Assembly (NCBI GenBank): GCA_016793525.1
Contig: JAEUJT010000099.1
Coordinates: 1-7,449, forward strand
Length of the DNA: 7,449 bases
Direction: 5' to 3'
Source: Archangium sp.
GTDB taxonomy: Bacteria > Myxococcota > Myxococcia > Myxococcales > Myxococcaceae
Part shown: positions 1-5,693 of the stretch, one piece after another
Layout: the number at the start of each line of letters is the position of its first letter
Position numbering within the stretch: the first letter of the stretch is position 1
Notes under the pieces: generated by a model
What the model was told of the DNA's origin: nothing
The model's database searches: none
What the model saw: the letters and a program-made list of their open reading frames with translations, nothing else
Made by a program: the position numbers and the translations under genes

Positions 1-1
1 G

Positions 2-1138
2 TTGGGCCAGCCCATTGACGACACGACCGGCGACGGGCTCTCGGTGCAGACGAGTGTTGTGCGCGCCTCGCGACTCCGCGTCGACGGCAGCCGGGGCACG
101 GGGGTGGTCGTGCGCCGCGCGGGGAGCGACTTCACCAGCGCAGACCTGGTGGTGCGCGATACCGTCGGCACCCAAGCGGTGGGGACCGGCGCCGGCATCA
201 GCGTCGTGTTGGGTGCCACCGCGGTGTTCGAGCGAACGTTGCTCGCGCGGAACCGCGCGGTGGCGTTTCTGTGCGGCTCGTCGGCCTCAATGACCACCGT
301 GGCTTTGTCTGACTTCACGGTTGTCGACACCAAGCCGGGAGGCGAGCCCACCGGCGGCGTCGGGTTGATGATTGTCCCCGGCGCCACGGTGGAGTTGCAG
401 CGCGCCCGCCTGGAGCGCAACCTCATGGCCGGCCTGTCGGTGCAGGGCACGCTCCACGCCAGCGACGTCACCATTCGTGAGACGACGGCGGCGAAGACCA
501 ACGACTCCGCGGCCGGCCTCATCGTGATGAGCGGCGCGCGCGCCATCATCGAGCGGCTCGCGCTCGAGGCCAACACCTCGAACGGCGCGCTCGTGTTCGA
601 CCCAGGCACACACCTGGAGCTCTCCGACATGGCGGTGCGCGGCACGCAGCCCAACCCGTGGGACGGCTTCGACGGCGCCGGCCTCATCGTGGCGAGCGGC
701 GCCGAGCTCGTCGGTCAGCGCGTCGCGCTCGAAGACAACCACGTCGTGGGGCTGATGGCCGGCGAGGCGAACACGCGCGTCGAGCTGACCGATGTCGCGG
801 TCATTGGCACCGCGCTCCCGCCGTGTTTCCTCAAGCCGGGCTGCGATGGGCTGCGCCCGACGGGGGTGCTTTCGGTCGACGATGCCGGCGTGCGGCTCTC
901 CCGCTTCGTGGTGGCACGAAACGGTGGCTCCGGAATCGAGCTCGCGGGCGGCGGCGTGGTGGACCTGGCCGACGGAGACATCAGCGGCCATCGGGTGGGG
1001 GCCAACGTCATGACGCCCGACTTCGACCTGGCGCGAATCGATCAACGCGTTCGCTACCGAGACAACGAGCGCAAGCTCACCGCCGAGGTCGTGCCCTTGC
1101 CCAAACTGCCTACGCCAGCGAGGCCGACCGCTCCGTGA
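2..1138 (+). CDS. Right-handed beta-helix repeat protein, C-terminal part (5' end outside window)
   Basis: The frame is open from the window edge to the TGA at 1136-1138, so the 378 visible residues are most likely the C-terminal part of a larger protein; the TTG at base 2 is not a credible start. The sequence repeats with a period of about 51-61 residues. Each unit opens with G-x-G-L/I-x-V (near residues 63, 119, 170, 225 and 286), then G-A and an R/L-x-x-N step, and ends with D-x-x-V-x-x-T. This alternation of short hydrophobic strands with Gly/Asn turns is that of parallel beta-helix proteins (pectate-lyase-like fold). No signal peptide can be judged because the N-terminus is missing, but such proteins are usually exported. 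The last 40 or so residues are charged, then Pro-rich, and leave the repeat pattern. Only three cysteines are visible, two of them in the P-C-F-L-K-P-G-C insert before the last repeat. The substrate or binding partner cannot be read from the sequence. The next gene overlaps the stop codon, indicating co-translation. Confidence 0.8.
   Translation: MGQPIDDTTGDGLSVQTSVVRASRLRVDGSRGTGVVVRRAGSDFTSADLVVRDTVGTQAVGTGAGISVVLGATAVFERTLLARNRAVAFLCGSSASMTTVALSDFTVVDTKPGGEPTGGVGLMIVPGATVELQRARLERNLMAGLSVQGTLHASDVTIRETTAAKTNDSAAGLIVMSGARAIIERLALEANTSNGALVFDPGTHLELSDMAVRGTQPNPWDGFDGAGLIVASGAELVGQRVALEDNHVVGLMAGEANTRVELTDVAVIGTALPPCFLKPGCDGLRPTGVLSVDDAGVRLSRFVVARNGGSGIELAGGGVVDLADGDISGHRVGANVMTPDFDLARIDQRVRYRDNERKLTAEVVPLPKLPTPARPTAP
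188..1015 (+). repeat. Protein-level repeats of the beta-helix (about 5 units of 51-61 residues)
   Basis: Five units start near bases 188, 356, 509, 674 and 857, each opening with variants of G-A-G-L-I-V and containing R-x-x-L-x-x-N followed by a D-x-x-V strand. A more diverged copy precedes base 188. Unit length suggests two to three helical coils per repeat. The DNA itself is well diverged between copies, so the duplication is old. Confidence 0.65.
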
Positions 1139-1884
1139 CGAGCTCAGCCGACCAGCTGTTGTCCACCGTCACCGCGCGGCAGTGGCTCGAGGGCACCGAC
1201 GAGCTGCGCCACGTGGTGTCCGACACGCTGCTCGAGGTGCTCCCTCCACACTTCACCCTGGCGACGACGCTGGGGCACGAGGTGTCAGCGTTGCCGTGGT
1301 TCGTCCACGAGCCGTCGAAGCTGGGCTTCTACCTCGTCTTCGGAGACCGCTGCGTCGTCGGCCGCACGCGCGAAGAGGCGATGCACATGAGCGGCGGCTC
1401 GCTCTCGAGCGGCGCCCCGCGCCCGATGGAGCCGGTGGAGGTGGTCGACCTCGCGCCGTTCCTCATCGCCGAGACGGTGCTCGACGGCCTGTGGTGGCCA
1501 CACTTCGGGAGACAGCGCAGGCCACTGGCGCGGGAACTGGGCGAGGTCGCGGCCGGGCTGCGCCAGCTGGGGTTTTCACTGCCGTCAGAAGCCGAGCTCG
1601 ACCTCGCGTGGCGGTTGTCGCCTCGGCTGGGCCACGCCATTCCCAACCTGTGGACCGGCGTCTGCGCAGAGAGCCTGAAGTCGAACGCCGCGCCCGTCGC
1701 GCGCGTCGATGGGCAGGGGTGGTTCGAGGGCCACGCCGGCTGGCCGGAGCGGGAGCTGCTGGCAGAGCGAGACGACCTCCCGGTGCGCCTCCGCGTGCCC
1801 TTGCTGCCTGACGCGGTGGCGATGGGCCCCGATGCCGTGGCTGCCCGCGCGGCGCGCGCTCCGCTCGGTTTTCCATACGACTGA
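1135..1884 (+). CDS. Putative degenerate formylglycine-generating-enzyme-like (SUMF1/EgtB/PvdO) protein
   Basis: This encodes 249 residues from a GTG whose last two bases begin the TGA of the upstream gene (GTGA), implying translational coupling. The frame stays open further upstream, but that part lies inside the beta-helix gene. Residues 99-125 (P-V-E-V-V-D-L-A-P-F-L-I-A-E-T-V) look like the strand of FGE-sulfatase domains usually written hpVtl-x-x-F-x-I-x-x-x-x-V-T. Residues 137-160, ending G-F-S-L-P-S-E-A-E-L-D-L-A-W-R, match the family hallmark G-x-R-L-P-T-E-A-E-W-E-Y-A-x-R. The C-terminus (R-A-P-L-G-F-P-Y-D) sits where the family has its final R...G-F-R. Only two cysteines are present (C73, C177), not in the spacing of the copper-binding pair of active FGE, so oxidase activity is doubtful. 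There is no signal peptide or membrane helix. A binding or scaffold role beside the beta-helix protein is inference. The assignment rests on motif similarity alone and could be wrong. Confidence 0.6.
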   Translation: MTSSADQLLSTVTARQWLEGTDELRHVVSDTLLEVLPPHFTLATTLGHEVSALPWFVHEPSKLGFYLVFGDRCVVGRTREEAMHMSGGSLSSGAPRPMEPVEVVDLAPFLIAETVLDGLWWPHFGRQRRPLARELGEVAAGLRQLGFSLPSEAELDLAWRLSPRLGHAIPNLWTGVCAESLKSNAAPVARVDGQGWFEGHAGWPERELLAERDDLPVRLRVPLLPDAVAMGPDAVAARAARAPLGFPYD

Positions 1885-1885
1885 A

Positions 1886-1897
1886 GCGCCGCGGCGC
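1886..1897. repeat. 12-bp perfect GC palindrome just after a stop codon
   Basis: GCGCCGCGGCGC is its own reverse complement and begins two bases after the TGA ending at 1884. No T-run follows, so it is not a standard intrinsic terminator. In DNA of this composition it may be chance. Confidence 0.35.
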
Positions 1898-1962
1898 CCC
1901 GCTGAGACGATTCGCCACACTCCACCCCGTGATCCGCCCAGCGCGGCGCGGCACGGCGAATG

Positions 1963-1995
1963 CCTCCCTGGAGGGGACTCAGCTGATCCCGGAGG
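1963..1995 (+). promoter_or_regulatory. Ribosome binding site with upstream CCTCC that could mask it
   Basis: GGAGG at 1991-1995 lies five bases before the ATG at 2001, close to ideal for a Shine-Dalgarno site, and fixes that start. CCTCC at 1963-1967 is complementary both to it and to a second GGAGG at 1970-1974. An imperfect 17-base palindrome (GGGA...CAGCTG...TCCC) occupies 1974-1990. The ribosome binding site is well supported; any regulatory switch is speculation. Confidence 0.55.
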
Positions 1996-2000
1996 TCGCC

Positions 2001-2612
2001 ATGTCATCGTTGACCAAAAATCTCAGTGTCGTTTTCGCCGTGGTGCTGGCGGTGGTGGTGGTCGTGCTGGGCGCGGCGTGGGCGCACTCGAATCAACGGG
2101 TGCAAGCGCTGCTGCTCGAGCGCACGGCGGCCAACGCGGCCCTCGCCGTTCCGCCGCGCACCGTCGTCGTGGCGCTCCCGGCACCGAAGCTCGTGCCGCT
2201 CGAGCCAACCGATGTGCCCCCCGCCGCCCCGACGGCAGCGCCGGTGACCGCCGCGGCCGCGACGCCCGAGGCACCGGCGGTGGCACCCACGCAGGCCGAT
2301 GCGCGCCAGCCTCCACCGGCCATCAACGCGGTGCTCAACCCGCTCCTGTCGGCGGCGCAACCCCGGGGTGACCTGCGCGAGCTGACCGACCACGACGTCG
2401 CGGTGCAAGAGCTCGTCGTGCTCGAGCGACGGCTGTCGACGGGCGACGTGTCCACTGCCACCGCGACGCTCAACACCGCCGAGCCGGTGCTGAATGGCTT
2501 CGCCCAGATGCGGGTGCGCAACGCTCGAATGGCCCTCGAGAACAAAGACCTGACGACCGCGCGGAGCGAGCTGCTGGCGGCCATCGGCGAGGCGAGCCGA
2601 ACCACCCCCTGA
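2001..2612 (+). CDS. Single-pass membrane-anchored protein with Pro/Ala linker, function unknown
   Basis: This encodes 203 residues from ATG 2001, chosen for the GGAGG five bases upstream. An in-frame GTG at 1929 is possible, but its 24-residue extension has no ribosome binding site and would put a charged stretch before the membrane helix. Residues about 8-28 are a run of V/A/L (V-V-L-A-V-V-V-V-V-L-G) forming one transmembrane helix or uncleaved signal anchor. No lipobox cysteine is present; the protein has no cysteine at all. Residues about 50-110 are rich in Pro, Ala and Thr, a flexible periplasmic linker. Residues about 125-200 are predicted helical, with a L-E-x-R-L-S-T-G-D segment followed by A-R-M-A-L-E-N-K-D-L-T-T-A-R, which resembles TPR-like helix pairs. 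A periplasmic or cytoplasm-adjacent protein-binding role is plausible. I do not recognise a named family. It lies 116 bases after the previous gene and precedes the aminopeptidase. Confidence 0.75.
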   Translation: MSSLTKNLSVVFAVVLAVVVVVLGAAWAHSNQRVQALLLERTAANAALAVPPRTVVVALPAPKLVPLEPTDVPPAAPTAAPVTAAAATPEAPAVAPTQADARQPPPAINAVLNPLLSAAQPRGDLRELTDHDVAVQELVVLERRLSTGDVSTATATLNTAEPVLNGFAQMRVRNARMALENKDLTTARSELLAAIGEASRTTP

Positions 2613-2666
2613 TGGGCCTCCACCAAGCGGGGGGAAGGGAATGGCGCGGGCGCCCGGCCTCGGGCA

Positions 2667-2672
2667 TATGCT
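2667..2672 (+). promoter_or_regulatory. Possible -10 box for a leaderless aminopeptidase mRNA
   Basis: TATGCT lies seven bases before ATG 2680, the distance at which transcription would start on or next to the A of the start codon. No recognisable -35 hexamer stands 17 bases upstream (GCGCGG at 2644-2649). The six-base match is weak evidence alone, but a similar arrangement occurs before the gene at 7083. Confidence 0.35.
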
Positions 2673-2679
2673 GGCCGGT

Positions 2680-4443
2680 ATGCCCGACGTCAGCTCGCGA
2701 AAATTCGTGGAGACGTTTCAGCGCGCCTTCGCCAGCAGCGGCCGCCTCAGCGAAAAAGACCTGACGGCCCTCAAGAAGGTCAAAGACACCCTCGCCAACC
2801 CCAATGACCGAGCCGCCGCCGAGCAGGTGTTGGCCATGGTGCGCGGCGACCGCGAGCTCGACGCCTTCGAGGTGGCGCCGGTGCGCAAGGCGATGCAGGT
2901 GCTGGCGGGCGTCTCCGGAGCGCGGCTCCCCGCCGACCTCGAGCGGGCCCTCGCCAACGGCGTGCCGGTCAGCAACGTCACCGCCAAGTCGTATGACCTG
3001 ACGTTCGACGTCTCTGGCACCGGCCCTGATTTCCCGGCGCGCGCGGTGGTGACGCTCGACAAAGCCGCGGGCAAAGAAGCGATTCTCGAGGTGAACCCCG
3101 ACCGGCTGAAAATCGGCGCGGTGAAGGTGAATGGCCGCGCTGTGCCCTTCGAGGTGAAAAACGGGCGCATTCACGTGAAGGCCCCCGGCGCGAAGGCCAT
3201 CGAAATTCAATACACGGTGAAGTCGGTCGACGCGGCCGACGACGCCTTCGGCCTCATTCGCGACAAATACACCGGCCGCATGTGGACGCTGACCTGGCCG
3301 TACAACACCGGCGCGCTCTTCCCCTCGAACTCCGCGCCGGCTGACGGAGCGACCGCGAAGGTGACGCTCCAGGTGGCCAACGGCTTTCAGGGCGTGTCGG
3401 GCGGCAAGGCGGTGGGCGCGAACTCGTACCTCACCACCGGCGAGTCGCCGTCGTACGGCGTCGCCTTCTACACGGCGAAAGACTTCGCCCTGGGCAACGG
3501 CGGCACCACCCGCGAGGGCGTGAAGGTCGAGGGCTACGGCGTCGGTGGGCGGCAGGTGCCGAAGAGCACCCGCGACGCGTATTTGAAGACGGCGAAAGAA
3601 TCGCACGAGTACTTCACCCGCTTCCTCGGCGCGTCGGGCTACGGCGACAGCATGCGGCTGGTCGAAGTGCCGGGGAACCTCGACGGCATGGAGCACGCCT
3701 GCTGCGTCGCCATCATGCTGGCCGCCACGGAGACGGTCGACAACGCCAACGAGACCGCCGCGCACGAAATCGGCCACCACTGGTTCGGCAACAACGTGCG
3801 CATCGCCGAGTGGGGCGACTTCTGGATGAGCGAGGGCTTCAACAGCTACATCACCTACCGCTACTTCCGCGAGGCCGAGGGCGACTCGAAGTACTACGAG
3901 TTGCTCGATCGCGGTCGCGACGCGCTGCGCGACGAGCTCGAATCGAACCCCTTCGGCCTGGTGGCGCCACCCAACACCGACGTCACTGAGATTTTCGACT
4001 CGGTGCCCTACGAGTTCGGCCCGTGGATGTTGCGCATGCTCGAGGTGCAGCTCGGCACGCCGAAGTTCGATGCGCTGCTGCGCGACTGGTACGGCGCGAA
4101 GAAGCAGTCGGCGGTGTCGACCAAAGACTTCGTGGCCTTCGTGAAGCAGAAGACGGGCAAAAACGTTGGCCCCTTCTTCGAAGCCTGGCGGAACATCAAG
4201 GCCGTGCCCACCTTCCGCGCGGAGATAAAGACGACCCAGGCGACTGGCGAGCTGACGGTGAAGCTGACCGCCTCGACGCCGTTCCCCAAGGGCCTCACCG
4301 TTCCGCTGCGGCTCGAGGGCGCGGGAGGCAAGGTGCTGACGGTGCAGGTCGACCCCACCAAGCCCTTCAAGGTGACGCCCGGCTTCAAGGTCACCAAGAC
4401 CACCTGGGACCCGGAGCGCACGGTGCTGGCGCTGGTGCGATGA
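2680..4443 (+). CDS. M1-family zinc metallopeptidase (aminopeptidase N-like)
   Basis: This is a zinc aminopeptidase of family M1 (gluzincin), which removes N-terminal residues from peptides. From ATG 2680 it has 587 residues. The zinc site is complete: H362-E-I-G-H366 followed by H-W-F-G-N, and the third ligand E385 in W-M-S-E-G-F, 18 residues after H366. Y444 in P-Y-E-F-G-P is the likely transition-state tyrosine. The substrate-binding motif, normally G-A/G-M-E-N, reads D-G-M-E-H at 335-339 and is followed by A-C-C. Residues 1 to about 95 are helical and charged and are not part of the usual peptidase N-terminal beta domain, which begins near S-N-V-T-A-K-S-Y-D-L (98-107). The last 80 residues form a beta-rich C-terminal domain. 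No signal peptide is visible, so a cytoplasmic location is the simplest reading. An in-frame ATG at 2641, directly after a purine-rich GGGGGGAAGGGA, would add 13 residues; 2668 is a third choice. I favour 2680 because of the -10-like TATGCT before it. The stop overlaps the next start. Confidence 0.9.
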   Translation: MPDVSSRKFVETFQRAFASSGRLSEKDLTALKKVKDTLANPNDRAAAEQVLAMVRGDRELDAFEVAPVRKAMQVLAGVSGARLPADLERALANGVPVSNVTAKSYDLTFDVSGTGPDFPARAVVTLDKAAGKEAILEVNPDRLKIGAVKVNGRAVPFEVKNGRIHVKAPGAKAIEIQYTVKSVDAADDAFGLIRDKYTGRMWTLTWPYNTGALFPSNSAPADGATAKVTLQVANGFQGVSGGKAVGANSYLTTGESPSYGVAFYTAKDFALGNGGTTREGVKVEGYGVGGRQVPKSTRDAYLKTAKESHEYFTRFLGASGYGDSMRLVEVPGNLDGMEHACCVAIMLAATETVDNANETAAHEIGHHWFGNNVRIAEWGDFWMSEGFNSYITYRYFREAEGDSKYYELLDRGRDALRDELESNPFGLVAPPNTDVTEIFDSVPYEFGPWMLRMLEVQLGTPKFDALLRDWYGAKKQSAVSTKDFVAFVKQKTGKNVGPFFEAWRNIKAVPTFRAEIKTTQATGELTVKLTASTPFPKGLTVPLRLEGAGGKVLTVQVDPTKPFKVTPGFKVTKTTWDPERTVLALVR

Positions 4444-5693
4444 GAGCGGCGAGCGCGATGAGGCCGTGGGCCGCCCTCGCCGTGCTGTCGCTGGTGGCCT
4501 GCCGCGCCGCTTCCACCGCCGACGCCGGAGGTCTCGACGCGGGCGAAGAAGCGCCGGTCGATGCGGGCGAGGTGGTCGACGCCGGGCGCGCGCGCTTCGA
4601 CGCCGGGCCCGAGCCGTTTCGCTTCGTCGACGCCGGCGCGGGCACCTGGTGCGCCGACCTCGCGCTGGGCCAGTGCCTGCGCGACGTGCGCTGCCTGCGC
4701 ATCGGCGACGCGGGAGTCCACGACTGCCTGGCGCGGCGGGCGGCGGGCTGTGAGCAATTCGCCGTCGACCGCGGCGTGGCCGAAGGCCGACTCCGCTTCG
4801 AACCCGAGGCCGCGGTGGCCTGCCTCAACGACTACGGCGCGGGCAGCTGCGAGAAAACGCCGGCGACGTGTGCGGGAGCGCTGGTGGGCCAGGTGCCTCC
4901 CGACGGCGGCTGCGTGCTCGACCAAGAATGCACCGCCGATGGCTTCTGCGACCCGTACGACAACCGCTGCCCCCACCGGTGTCAGGCGTGGGTGCCGGCC
5001 GGCAAGCCGTGCGACACCTTTCGCACGCTCTGCAACCCGGTGGGCTTCGCCTGCGCGCCCGGCGACGGAGGCATCGACGTGTGCCTGCCCTCGAAGCAGC
5101 CGGGCGACGCCTGCAGCGACTTCTACGAGTGCGGAGAGACCATGTATTGCATCTCCAGCCGCTGCGTGCGCCGCGAGGCCAAAGGTGGCGAGGCGTGCGG
5201 CGTCTCCACGTACCCATTTTGCGAGGTTGAACATTTCTGCCGCAACACCGGCGACGGCGGCGTGTGTCAGCGGCTCTCGGGCGTGGGCGGCGCGTGCAGC
5301 CAGAATGGCGGCTGCCTCCCGTCGCTGCGGTGCTCCACCATCGTCACCACGGGCGTGTGTCTGCCCCGCGCCCGGCAGGGCGCTCCGTGCATCGCGTACA
5401 ACGACTGTGAAGAAGGCCTCTTCTGCTCGCCGGCGACGCTGGCCTGCGAGGCGCTCCCCGCGGCCGACGGCGGAGACTGCTCGTCGCGCGGCAGCTTCTA
5501 CCGCTGCCAACCCAACGCGTACTGCGACTTCAGCCACGGCGATACCTGCGCGCTGAAGGTGGCGACGGGCGCCGACTGCACCTCGTCGTCGCAGTGCCTG
5601 TCGAACGACTGCGTGTACGGCACGTTGCCTGACGCCGGCTACGGGGGCCGCTGCACGGCCTCGTGCGCCGAGCGCGCGGATGGCGGGTTTTGA
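4440..5693 (+). CDS. Cysteine-rich lipoprotein with DAG linker and four-Cys modules (copy 1)
   Basis: This encodes 417 residues from ATG 4440, which overlaps the aminopeptidase stop as ATGA; ATG 4458 is a second in-frame option and leaves the signal peptide intact. The N-terminus is a lipoprotein signal (hydrophobic run, then L-V-A-C with the lipidated Cys at 21). The next residue is Arg, not Asp, so outer-membrane sorting would be expected under the E. coli +2 rule. Residues 28-66 contain six Asp-Ala-Gly triplets as a linker. About 43 cysteines are present, roughly one in ten. An N-terminal cysteine domain (residues about 71-150) precedes repeated modules of the form G-x-x-C-x(4-8)-C-x(4-6)-C-x(3-10)-C, about eight from residue 156 to the end. 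The even cysteine spacing suggests disulfide-knotted small domains outside the cytoplasm. The family is common in myxobacteria, but no function is known to me. It is a paralogue of the next gene, with the same domain order. Confidence 0.82.
   Translation: MRAASAMRPWAALAVLSLVACRAASTADAGGLDAGEEAPVDAGEVVDAGRARFDAGPEPFRFVDAGAGTWCADLALGQCLRDVRCLRIGDAGVHDCLARRAAGCEQFAVDRGVAEGRLRFEPEAAVACLNDYGAGSCEKTPATCAGALVGQVPPDGGCVLDQECTADGFCDPYDNRCPHRCQAWVPAGKPCDTFRTLCNPVGFACAPGDGGIDVCLPSKQPGDACSDFYECGETMYCISSRCVRREAKGGEACGVSTYPFCEVEHFCRNTGDGGVCQRLSGVGGACSQNGGCLPSLRCSTIVTTGVCLPRARQGAPCIAYNDCEEGLFCSPATLACEALPAADGGDCSSRGSFYRCQPNAYCDFSHGDTCALKVATGADCTSSSQCLSNDCVYGTLPDAGYGGRCTASCAERADGGF
4521..4637 (+). repeat. Asp-Ala-Gly (DAG) repeat linker after the lipobox
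   Basis: Six GAC/GAT-GCG/GCC-GGC/GGG triplets encode D-A-G within 39 residues, separated by 2-7 other residues. They lie between the lipidated cysteine and the cysteine-rich part and probably form a flexible, acidic spacer from the membrane. The next gene has a shorter version mixed with D-G-G. Confidence 0.7.
4905..5680 (+). repeat. Tandem four-cysteine modules in lipoprotein copy 1
   Basis: About eight modules of roughly 25-35 residues follow the pattern G-x-x-C ... C ... (F/Y)-C ... C, for example starting at G-K-P-C, G-D-A-C, G-E-A-C, G-G-A-C, G-A-P-C, G-G-D-C and G-A-D-C. The DNA copies are diverged; only the cysteine spacing and the leading glycine are kept. Similar spacing is seen in Dickkopf-like cysteine-rich domains, but homology is not shown. 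Confidence 0.65.

Noticed and set aside
658..1134. N-terminal extension of the FGE-like reading frame back to 658
   Set aside because: It lies wholly inside the beta-helix gene, is Arg-rich and motif-free; the GTG at 1135 overlapping the stop is the better start.
1886..1897. GC palindrome as a transcription terminator
   Set aside because: No loop and no following T-run; kept only as a short repeat.
2470..3780. A 436-codon minus-strand open frame opposite the aminopeptidase
   Set aside because: It lies across the zinc-site coding region of a well-supported gene, and its product is low-complexity His/Arg/Val-rich sequence.
4521..4637. DAG repeat tract as a DNA-level tandem repeat or phase-variable locus
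   Set aside because: Units are unequally spaced and use different codons, so slippage is unlikely; it is a protein linker.
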